In this document: one piece after another, positions 1 to 5,378 of the stretch
Position numbering within the stretch: position 1 is the first letter of the stretch
How the letters are laid out: each line of letters begins with the position of its first letter
Assembly: GCA_934098455.1 (NCBI GenBank)
Contig: CAKOOU010000042.1
Span: forward strand, 1-6,805
Direction: 5' to 3'
DNA: 6,805 bases
Origin: an uncultured Bacilli bacterium
Lineage (GTDB): Bacteria > Bacillota_I > Bacilli_A > RF39 > UBA660
Program-made: the position numbers and the translations under genes
Notes under the pieces: model-generated
Database searches by the model: none
Told to the model about the DNA's origin: nothing
What the model saw: the letters and a program-made list of their open reading frames with translations, nothing else

Positions 1-38
1 CCCCCCCCCCGAACAAATTTTCGAGGTCGGGAGAGAAG
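1..38. repeat. GC-rich hairpin-forming segment with C10 run
   Basis: Positions 1-10 are ten consecutive C, followed by a segment far richer in G+C than the rest of the window. Read on the minus strand, the pyrimidine-rich stretch at 38-27 (ending CCCGA) can pair with the TCGGG plus G-run at 12-1. This gives a core of five Watson-Crick pairs, extendable to about 12 pairs if several G-U wobbles are allowed, around a 14-nt loop. The segment lies beyond the greA terminator and has no reading frame I can support. It could be the edge of an interspersed repeat, a structured RNA, or partly an assembly or poly-G sequencing artefact at a contig end. Confidence 0.4.
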
Positions 39-134
39 TATATGATTTTTGATTTTTTTATGAATAGAAAATTTTTCTTGTAGTTGCGAATTATTTTATA
101 CAAATATGCTTTACTACCTTAATAAAACTATATC
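39..134. other. AT-rich non-coding stretch downstream of greA
   Basis: This stretch runs from the greA terminator to the GC-rich edge element. It contains many homopolymeric A and T runs and no reading frame with a ribosome binding site. A TATAAA hexamer is readable on the minus strand near 95-100, but no good -35 box lies 16-18 bp upstream, so I do not call a promoter. Nothing else is recognisable. Confidence 0.5.
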
Positions 135-166
135 AAAAAAAGTACTCTTTATCAAGTACTATTTTT
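135..166 (-). terminator. Rho-independent terminator of greA
   Basis: On the minus strand the greA stop is followed at once by a hairpin: AGTACT (160-155), an 8-nt loop (154-147), AGTACT (146-141), then a run of seven T (141-135, the first shared with the stem). An A-run just upstream (166-162, with an unpaired T at 161) can extend the stem against the T-run. The stop codon (167-165) lies in this A-run, so terminator and stop overlap. The stem has few G-C pairs, as expected in such an AT-rich genome. Confidence 0.65.
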
Positions 167-635
167 ATGCAATTTTAACTATCTTTATATCGTATGAACC
201 ATTTGGACTTTCAACACTTATAGTATCTCCTACTTTTTTATCCATAATTGCCTTACCAATTGGAGACTCATTAGATATTTTATTTTCAAAAGGGTCAGCT
301 TCCATAGAACCAACAATAGAATATTCTTCTTCTTCGTCATCATCTACATATTTAACTGTTACAGTAGTTCCAACAGCAACTTTATCTCCACTAGCTTTTT
401 CAATAATCTTAGCATGTTCTAACATATACTCTAATTCTTGTATTCTAGCTTCTATTTTAGCTTGTTCATCTCTAGCAGCATCATAGTCTGCATTTTCAGA
501 TAAATCACCTTGAGCACGAGCCTCTTTTATAGCTTCAATTATTCTTGGTCTATCTTCACTTTTTAAAGTATTTAATTCTGTTTCTAAATCTAAATAACCT
601 TCACTAGTTAGTAAAAATTCTTTCTTTTGTCTCAT
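165..635 (-). CDS. greA: Transcription elongation factor GreA
   Basis: GreA binds in the secondary channel of RNA polymerase and stimulates cleavage of the 3' end of backtracked transcripts, rescuing stalled complexes. The 156-residue length is normal for the family. The N-terminal coiled coil (about 1-78) carries the conserved tip GDLSENADYDAAR at 43-55, with Asp44 and Glu47 matching the E. coli Asp41/Glu44 pair that positions catalytic Mg. The C-terminal FKBP-like domain (about 83-156) has the family motif SPIGKAI at 124-130; an acidic run DDDEEEE sits at 98-104. I chose ATG at 635: AAAGGTG (648-642) lies 6 nt upstream. A longer frame begins at a GTG at 644, but that GTG is inside this Shine-Dalgarno site. 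The gene starts 67 bp after trhP2 with no clear terminator or promoter between them, so it is probably read through from the operon. Identity is near certain. Confidence 0.97.
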   Translation of the reverse strand: MRQKKEFLLTSEGYLDLETELNTLKSEDRPRIIEAIKEARAQGDLSENADYDAARDEQAKIEARIQELEYMLEHAKIIEKASGDKVAVGTTVTVKYVDDDEEEEYSIVGSMEADPFENKISNESPIGKAIMDKKVGDTISVESPNGSYDIKIVKIA

Positions 636-641
636 ATATAT

Positions 642-648
642 CACCTTT
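642..648 (-). promoter_or_regulatory. greA ribosome binding site (decides start)
   Basis: The minus strand reads AAAGGTG here, 6 nt before the ATG at 635-633. The in-frame GTG at 644-642 is part of this motif and has no Shine-Dalgarno site of its own at proper distance, so the ATG is the better start and the protein begins MRQKK. Confidence 0.75.
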
Positions 649-702
649 CAAATTTAATACATTTTTTATTCATTAATTTAATAATTAACTTTCATAAGAA
701 TA

Positions 703-1908
703 CTACATTTCATTTGAAATGTCAAATACTTTTAACCTCATCATATCATATTTTTTTAATTTATTTTTTACTTTTAATTTAATAATCATTTGAGGATGTC
801 TAGCAACATGTATTATATTATTTTCTTCATCTATTATTTCTTTTACTTCATAATCAAAAGTTTCTGTATAAGGTCCAAAAAATTGAACAATTGTACCAAC
901 AGAAAAATTATTTCTTTGCTCTATAGTTGCTACTCCATCCTTATAGTCGATTACTAATCCTAAAAAATCTTGATTTGATAATTCTTGTCTTCCTAAATAG
1001 TATTGTTCATTAACACCTGGTAATTTATCAAAAAATTGTGGAGTTGATTCTCTATTAGCACATCTATTTAAAATGTTAAGACAATATCTAGTATATGCAT
1101 CTGTTATAGTTTTATTTACTATTTTATCAATCAATCTTCTATAAACTAATATTACAGTTGCAACATAATATACACTACGCATTCTACCTTCTATTTTAAA
1201 TGAATTTACACCAACTTCTATCATTTCTTTAATAAAAGGTACCATATTCAAGTCTTTAGGAGTCATACTAAAAGGTTTATCAGTAATCTTATTATTTGAC
1301 TTATCTAAATAATTAAATTCCCATCTACATATTTGAGCACAACCACCTCTATTAGAATCTCTATTAGTACAATAATTTGATAGAACGCATCTACCACTTA
1401 TACTAGTACACATTGCTCCATGTATAAAAGCCTCTAAATCTAAATTAGTAACATCTTTTATTTCTTTAATATCTTTTTTACTACATTCTCTTGCTAATAC
1501 TAATCTTTTTGCTCCTAAATTTTTATAAAATAAAGCACTCTCTTTATTAGATATACTTGCTTGTGTACTAATATGTAATTCTAATTTTAAATTCAATTCT
1601 TTATGTAATTTCATAACTACTATATCGCTAGCAATAATACCATCTACATTTATACTATCTAAATATAATAAGTATTCTTTTAATCCTTTTAACTCTTCGT
1701 TATGAAAAACTATATTTACAGTAACATAAATTTTTTTATTTATATTATGTGCGTAATCAACTGCTTTTTTTATCTCTTCATTATTAAAGTTTTTTGCATT
1801 AGCACGTAAACTGAAATTTACTCCTCCTATATATATAGCATCTGCACCATAAAGACATGCAAATTTTAATCTTTCTAAATCTCCAGCAGGACTAAGTAAT
1901 TCTATCAT
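703..1908 (-). CDS. trhP2: Peptidase U32 family tRNA hydroxylation protein TrhP2 (YrrO)
   Basis: This is a full-length U32 protein of 401 residues. Despite the peptidase name, members of this clade (E. coli TrhP, B. subtilis YrrN/YrrO) hydroxylate wobble uridine 34 of tRNA to 5-hydroxyuridine, using a prephenate-dependent route. The N-terminus (ELLSPAGDLERLKFA, then GADAIYIGG and FSLRANAKNF) is the typical TIM-barrel start. The U32 signature, E-x-F-x2-G-A-M-C-x4-G-x-C-x-L-S, is complete at 159-177. Cys167, Cys174, Cys190 and Cys194 are candidate iron-sulfur ligands by analogy with related U32 proteins such as UbiU; that assignment is inference. A C-terminal beta-rich part (about 300-401) follows. 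Its ATG overlaps the trhP1 stop as ATGA, with a G-rich binding site (1920-1916) just upstream. Adjacency to trmR and trhP1 supports the tRNA role. A protease function is unlikely. Confidence 0.92.
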   Translation of the reverse strand: MIELLSPAGDLERLKFACLYGADAIYIGGVNFSLRANAKNFNNEEIKKAVDYAHNINKKIYVTVNIVFHNEELKGLKEYLLYLDSINVDGIIASDIVVMKLHKELNLKLELHISTQASISNKESALFYKNLGAKRLVLARECSKKDIKEIKDVTNLDLEAFIHGAMCTSISGRCVLSNYCTNRDSNRGGCAQICRWEFNYLDKSNNKITDKPFSMTPKDLNMVPFIKEMIEVGVNSFKIEGRMRSVYYVATVILVYRRLIDKIVNKTITDAYTRYCLNILNRCANRESTPQFFDKLPGVNEQYYLGRQELSNQDFLGLVIDYKDGVATIEQRNNFSVGTIVQFFGPYTETFDYEVKEIIDEENNIIHVARHPQMIIKLKVKNKLKKYDMMRLKVFDISNEM

Positions 1909-2702
1909 TTCTTTTCCCCCAATTTATATATAGTTTTCCTATTCATAAAACCATCATCATACTCTATATTACTTTCATTATTCAATAATTTTAAAACATT
2001 ATTGTAATCTAATCCATTAGGATAAATTAAATAAAATAATATATTATTATCATTAAATTTATTCAAATAATTAATTATATTAAAATATTTATTATTAAAT
2101 ATAATAGTCCCTTTATCACTTTCTTTTGCATAAAAAGAATTATTTGTTATACTTTCTTCTAATATTACTTCTCTATCACTATCTATATTAAAATATTTAT
2201 TATAATTACTAAGTAAAGTACGTCTTGAATACATAATAGTATTCTTACCAAATACATTTAAAACTATAGGCTTTGTAACTCTATCAATAATATCTTTTAC
2301 TTCTTCTTTTGTTAATTCATTTGAAATAACAGCACTATACATCATATTTAAATAATAATTAATAGATTTATAATTTGTTGCAAAATGATTTTGATTCCAT
2401 ATTAATTTAATATTGCTATCTTTTAATATATTATAAACTCCTATATCTTCAAATATTATTCCATCAAATAATTCTAATTTATTTATTATATTTCTAAATT
2501 TATCACAATCTTCATTATTAAAAACTCTATTTATTAATAGATATCTATTACATTCTAAATTTTCTAATTCTTCTAATTTAAAAGATTTATATCCTATACT
2601 AAATTCATCTAGTGCAAAAAGAAAATTGTTAATTCCAATTTTCTTATATTTATCTATATCACTTAAATTTTCTATATTAAATAGTATCTTTTCTCTTTTC
2701 AT
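1905..2702 (-). CDS. trhP1: U32-like partner protein TrhP1 (YrrN), short form
   Basis: This 265-residue protein is the divergent U32 paralogue that precedes yrrO in Bacillus. In B. subtilis both paralogues are needed for wobble 5-hydroxyuridine formation by this pathway. Recognisable parts are the motif FGKNTIMYSRRTLLSNY around 151-167, the block EVILEES...KGTIIFNN around 178-204, and the end GFMNRKTIYKLG at 251-262, which resemble conserved stretches of this family as I know it. It lacks the U32 Cys signature and has only two cysteines (51 and 66), so it is probably a non-catalytic or structural partner. It is shorter than B. subtilis YrrN (about 309 residues) and very rich in Asn, Ile, Lys and Tyr. 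It begins 26 bp inside the end of trmR, with no strong Shine-Dalgarno site, and ends in an ATGA overlap with trhP2, so translation is probably coupled. The assignment rests largely on synteny plus these motifs. Confidence 0.8.
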   Translation of the reverse strand: MKREKILFNIENLSDIDKYKKIGINNFLFALDEFSIGYKSFKLEELENLECNRYLLINRVFNNEDCDKFRNIINKLELFDGIIFEDIGVYNILKDSNIKLIWNQNHFATNYKSINYYLNMMYSAVISNELTKEEVKDIIDRVTKPIVLNVFGKNTIMYSRRTLLSNYNKYFNIDSDREVILEESITNNSFYAKESDKGTIIFNNKYFNIINYLNKFNDNNILFYLIYPNGLDYNNVLKLLNNESNIEYDDGFMNRKTIYKLGEKK

Positions 2703-3285
2703 TTTTTCTAAAGCTTACTGATAAGCCATCTCCAATATCATAGAATTTAGTAACATAATCTTTATTTTCTTTTAAGAAATCAATATATTTTTCTATTTTA
2801 TTAACTATTCCTCTAACATTTCTAGATTTTATTAAATCTTTATTTTTTACAAGTCCATGAAATTTTAAATTATCAGTTATTATTACTCCACCTGGATTTA
2901 AGTAATTAGAAAATTTTTCAAAATATTTTATATATTGTCCCTTAGCTGCATCTATAAATATTAAATCATATTTAACATCACCTAAGTTAACTTCCATAGC
3001 ATCATTATATACGAGTTCTATTCTCTTATCTAATCCACTTTTATTAACGTTTTTTACAGCTTCTTTATATCTTTTTTCATCTCTTTCAATAGTTGTTATT
3101 TCACAAAAACTATTTGCATTTGCCATAAGTATTGCACTATATCCTATAGCAGTTCCTATTTCTAATATAGATTTTACTTGATTTAATTTAATATATTTCA
3201 TCATAAATTTAATAGAATCTAATTCTATAATTGGAACATTGTTTGTACTTGCATAGTGTTCCATTTCCAAAATTAATTCTTTCAT
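2677..3285 (-). CDS. trmR: tRNA 5-hydroxyuridine O-methyltransferase TrmR (YrrM)
   Basis: This SAM-dependent class I methyltransferase has the caffeoyl-CoA / catechol O-methyltransferase fold. In B. subtilis YrrM (TrmR) methylates 5-hydroxyuridine at tRNA position 34 to 5-methoxyuridine, which widens codon reading. Visible motifs are the SAM-binding loop LEIGTAIGYS (41-50), the acidic residue of motif II in TIERD (65-69), DLIFIDAAKGQY (107-118, with a likely metal-binding Asp112), GGVIITDN (132-139, Asp138/Asn139 as further metal ligands) and RNVR (155-158), seen in this clade. Length, 202 residues, is close to the family norm. The start ATG has AGGGTGG at 3296-3290. It lies 14 bp after mltG and overlaps trhP1 by 26 bp. 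Placement next to two U32 proteins makes the tRNA role far more likely than small-molecule catechol methylation. Confidence 0.92.
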   Translation of the reverse strand: MKELILEMEHYASTNNVPIIELDSIKFMMKYIKLNQVKSILEIGTAIGYSAILMANANSFCEITTIERDEKRYKEAVKNVNKSGLDKRIELVYNDAMEVNLGDVKYDLIFIDAAKGQYIKYFEKFSNYLNPGGVIITDNLKFHGLVKNKDLIKSRNVRGIVNKIEKYIDFLKENKDYVTKFYDIGDGLSVSFRKNEKRKDTI

Positions 3286-3299
3286 ACTACCACCCTAAT

Positions 3300-4364
3300 C
3301 TAGTAAGTATACCACTTACCCTCACTTTTTAATTTTGATACAGTTTCTGCATGCTCATTGCTTGTTTTACTAAAATAAGTATTTTTTTCTTTATCTGCTA
3401 CAAAGTAATAATAATCGTTGCTTGTAGGTTCAATTACAGCTGCTAAACTAGATAAACTAGAACCACATATTGGTCCAACAGGAAGTCCACTTATACAAGT
3501 ACCTCTTGTATTATATCCATTACAACTATCTAAATCTTTTTGAGATAAATCTCTAGAAAAATCTTTACCTACAGCATAATAAGTTGTAACATCACTACCT
3601 AAACTCATATTAGAATTTAAACGATTATAAAAAACTCCTGCAACCATAGCTCTATCATTAGAATTAACACCTTCAAGTTCAACAATACTAGCTAGCGTTA
3701 ATAATTGATGTATACTATAGTTACTTAATTTTATCTCTTCTTTATAGTTAGACAATTTAACATCCATATTATCTAACATTTTTGCTATTATTTCTTCTAT
3801 TGAACTATTCTTTTTAAATTCATAAGTATCCGGATATAAATAACCTTCTAAAGGATAATAAATTTGTTCATTTAAAATATCATCATTTATAAACCAATAT
3901 TCATTTATTAACTTATTCAAATAATCTTTATCACTTAATTTATTATTAATTTCTTCTTCACTATAATTAAAATTATCACTTATTTGTTTAACATATGTAC
4001 TTAATCTTTTACCTTCAACAAATGTTATTTTAATACTTTCATTTTCTACATTATTTTGATCTTCTAACATACTTATTATTTCATTAGTACTTAAATCTTT
4101 ACTTAATTTATATGTACCAGCATATAACTCTTTATTTTTTACTTTTATTATAATTTTACTAAAAAATTCACTTCTTATTAAATCTTTATTTTTTAGTTCA
4201 TTTATTATTTTATTTTTTCCCCATCCTTTTTCTACAGTAAACAATATTATTTTTTCATCTTTTTTGTTTACTGGAGATAATGAATGAACAAATATTAATA
4301 TAAAACTAGTAATTAATATTAATATAAGGAATAGAATAGTTAAAAACACTTTTTTTCTTCTCAT
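3300..4364 (-). CDS. mltG: Endolytic murein transglycosylase MltG (YceG-like)
   Basis: MltG is a membrane-anchored lytic transglycosylase that cuts nascent glycan strands and is thought to set their length. With the start used here the protein has 354 residues. It has a short basic N-terminus (MRRKK), one membrane helix at about 6-27, a LysM-like region (about 36-100), then the catalytic YceG domain. Motifs are YPLEGYLYPDTYEF (170-183), LASIVELEG with catalytic Glu229, VFYNRLNSNMSLGSDVTTYYA, and GLPVGPICGSSLSSLAAVIEPT followed by YYFVAD. I chose ATG at 4364 because AAGGAAGG lies 5 nt upstream. In-frame ATGs at 4385 and 4382 lack a binding site and would overlap the preceding gene. The gene begins 1 nt after the DUF1292 stop. 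The three cysteines (281, 290, 300) near the motif at the exported end are unusual. Confidence 0.95.
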   Translation of the reverse strand: MRRKKVFLTILFLILILITSFILIFVHSLSPVNKKDEKIILFTVEKGWGKNKIINELKNKDLIRSEFFSKIIIKVKNKELYAGTYKLSKDLSTNEIISMLEDQNNVENESIKITFVEGKRLSTYVKQISDNFNYSEEEINNKLSDKDYLNKLINEYWFINDDILNEQIYYPLEGYLYPDTYEFKKNSSIEEIIAKMLDNMDVKLSNYKEEIKLSNYSIHQLLTLASIVELEGVNSNDRAMVAGVFYNRLNSNMSLGSDVTTYYAVGKDFSRDLSQKDLDSCNGYNTRGTCISGLPVGPICGSSLSSLAAVIEPTSNDYYYFVADKEKNTYFSKTSNEHAETVSKLKSEGKWYTY

Positions 4365-4365
4365 A

Positions 4366-4635
4366 TTAACCTTCCTTTTCATCATTTATACTATTAAATA
4401 TTTGTTCTATAGTAGCCCATTCTTCATTGCTTTCGATTTCTCCTAAATCACCACTATCAGTATATGGGTCATATGTATTAGCATAAACTTTTATATTTCC
4501 TAGTTCATCTTTTGTATTATCTGTATACACTATATAGCTCTTTTTAGTATCATCACTATCAAAAGTAAATAAAACATCACAAACTATTTCATTATTATTT
4601 ATATCTTTTATTATTATCTTACCATCCTCATTCAT
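4366..4635 (-). CDS. yrzB: DUF1292 family protein (YrzB-like)
   Basis: This small acidic protein of 89 residues belongs to the DUF1292 family, which nearly always sits between ruvX and mltG in Firmicutes. Family-typical features are a short beta-rich start (KIIIKDINNNEIVCDVLFTFDSDDTKKSYIVYTDN, where the last part matches the common 'YIVYTD' motif), a middle stretch on small residues of the type 'IKVYANTYDP', and an end of the type 'EEWATIEQIFN'. No signal peptide or membrane segment is present, so it is cytoplasmic. No molecular function is established that I can name. The binding site AAAGGA overlaps the last codons of ruvX, 4 bp away, and the stop lies 1 nt before the mltG ATG, so it is translated as part of the operon. 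The symbol is taken from the B. subtilis orthologue by position and motif. Confidence 0.88.
   Translation of the reverse strand: MNEDGKIIIKDINNNEIVCDVLFTFDSDDTKKSYIVYTDNTKDELGNIKVYANTYDPYTDSGDLGEIESNEEWATIEQIFNSINDEKEG
4369..4380 (-). promoter_or_regulatory. mltG ribosome binding site (decides start)
   Basis: The minus strand reads GAAAAGGAAGGT, placing AAGGAAGG about 5 nt before the ATG at 4364-4362. It sits within the last codons of the DUF1292 gene. The two upstream in-frame ATG codons (4385, 4382) have no comparable motif. Confidence 0.7.
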
Positions 4636-4639
4636 ATTA

Positions 4640-5053
4640 CTAATCCTTTCTCGATTTTAAATAAGTATCAAGTATTATACTAGCAGCATAAGCATCTATA
4701 ACTTTTTTTCTTTTATTTCTTTTAGTATCTGTACTTATTAAATATTTTTCAGCTTCAACTGTACTTAATCTTTCATCAACTAAGTGTATTTTTATATTTA
4801 TTTTACTTTCTAATAATTCTTTAAAATTTAAACTTCTTTCACTAGCAAAACCTAAAGAATTATTCATATTTTTTGGTAAACCTAAAACTAATTCATCTAC
4901 CTCTTCTTCTTTAATAATTTCTATTAATTCATCAATTAATTCATTTACATCATTGTATCTTAAAACTTTAAATGGACTTGATAATATCCCCATTTTATCA
5001 CTAATAGCTAAACCTAAAGTTTTAGTACCTAAGTCTAATCCTAAATATCTCAT
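4640..5053 (-). CDS. ruvX: Holliday junction resolvase-like protein RuvX (YqgF)
   Basis: This RNase H-fold protein of 137 residues is in the YqgF/RuvX family, whose members have been linked to Holliday junction resolution and, with better support in E. coli, to processing of the 5' end of pre-16S rRNA. The conserved parts are all present: GLDLGTKTLGLAISD (5-19, with Asp7), LVLGLPKNM (56-63), DERLSTVEAE (93-102) and KRKKVIDAYAASIILDTYL (near 114-132, with Asp120). The acidic residues Asp7, Asp93/Glu94 and Asp120 form the probable metal site. The ATG overlaps the ireB stop by one base (TAATG), and no Shine-Dalgarno motif is visible upstream, so it probably depends on re-initiation after ireB. 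Which of the two proposed functions applies cannot be told from sequence. Confidence 0.95.
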   Translation of the reverse strand: MRYLGLDLGTKTLGLAISDKMGILSSPFKVLRYNDVNELIDELIEIIKEEEVDELVLGLPKNMNNSLGFASERSLNFKELLESKINIKIHLVDERLSTVEAEKYLISTDTKRNKRKKVIDAYAASIILDTYLKSRKD

Positions 5054-5298
5054 TAATTATTTTTTATATAATACTCTAGAATACTTTTCATTATTTTTTC
5101 TCTATCAATACTAGTGATTTTATTTCTAGCATTTTCAAAACTAGTTATATAACCTGGATCTCCAGTAATTAAATAACCAATAATTTGACTAGTAGCATTA
5201 TATCCTTTACTATCTAAACTATTATATACTTCAATTAATGTCTTACTTACTAAAGCTTCTTCTATTTCACTAACGTTATACATATTTGTATTATCCAT
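5053..5298 (-). CDS. ireB: IreB family regulatory protein (DUF965, YrzL)
   Basis: IreB is a small cytoplasmic protein, known in Enterococcus faecalis as a substrate of the PASTA Ser/Thr kinase IreK and a negative regulator of cephalosporin resistance. This copy has 81 residues; the relatives are about 88-89. The core TLIEVYNSLDSKGY, then QIIGYLITGDPGYIT, then ARNKI and IMKSILEYYI matches the family closely. Thr4 is present in the N-terminal tail, where the E. faecalis protein is phosphorylated, but the second reported acceptor position (Thr7) is Tyr here. I chose ATG at 5298 because AGGAG (5311-5307) lies 8 nt upstream. An in-frame ATG at 5331 would lie inside the extended -10 promoter element. 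It is the first gene of the operon and overlaps ruvX by one base. Confidence 0.94.
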   Translation of the reverse strand: MDNTNMYNVSEIEEALVSKTLIEVYNSLDSKGYNATSQIIGYLITGDPGYITSFENARNKITSIDREKIMKSILEYYIKNN

Positions 5299-5306
5299 AC
5301 TATCAA

Positions 5307-5311
5307 CTCCT
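5307..5311 (-). promoter_or_regulatory. ireB ribosome binding site (decides start)
   Basis: The minus strand reads AGGAG, 8 nt before the ATG at 5298-5296. It excludes the upstream ATG at 5331, which has no such site and falls within the promoter. Confidence 0.75.
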
Positions 5312-5321
5312 AGATATATAT

Positions 5322-5350
5322 ATTTTATCATTATTATTAATTAATCTCAA
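5322..5350 (-). promoter_or_regulatory. Sigma-A-type promoter of the ireB-greA operon
   Basis: On the minus strand there is a -35 box TTGAGA (5350-5345; consensus TTGACA), a 17-bp spacer, and a -10 box TAAAAT (5327-5322; consensus TATAAT), preceded by TG in the extended -10 position (5330-5329). Each hexamer matches consensus in five of six bases and the spacing is optimal. Transcription would begin near 5315, giving a short leader of about 17-20 nt that carries the AGGAG site. The -35 box lies just past the T-run of the upstream gene's terminator, so the operon starts a fresh transcript. Confidence 0.75.
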
Positions 5351-5351
5351 G

Positions 5352-5378
5352 AAAAAAGAATATTATTTAACATATTCT
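5352..5378 (-). terminator. Rho-independent terminator overlapping the stop of the tail-like gene
   Basis: The minus strand carries AGAATAT (5378-5372), an 8-nt loop (5371-5364) and ATATTCT (5363-5357), a perfect 7-bp stem, followed by a T-run (5357-5352). The stop codon TAA (5365-5363) straddles the loop-stem border. An A-run just upstream may lengthen the stem against the T-run. The stem is weak because of its AT content, but the layout is typical and matches that of the greA terminator. Confidence 0.6.

Noticed and set aside
95..100. Possible minus-strand promoter (TATAAA) after greA
   Set aside because: No -35 hexamer close to consensus lies 16-18 bp upstream, and single TATAAA matches are expected by chance in such AT-rich DNA.
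106..486. Plus-strand open frame of 126 codons opposite greA
   Set aside because: It lies antisense to a clear greA, has low-complexity Ser-rich content that mirrors the acidic run of GreA, and has no ribosome binding site.
649..702. Possible promoter or terminator between trhP2 and greA
   Set aside because: Only weak hexamers are present. The inverted repeat TTAATT/AATTAA near 673-690 is not followed by a T-run.
707..720. Perfect short inverted repeat (ATTTCA/TGAAAT) at the end of trhP2
   Set aside because: It has a 2-nt loop, is AT-rich, lies inside the last codons and is not followed by a T-run, so it is probably chance.
5299..5362. Attachment site or phage integration junction between the tail-like gene and ireB
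   Set aside because: The gap is fully accounted for by terminator, promoter and ribosome binding site. No duplicated core sequence or tRNA gene is visible in the window.
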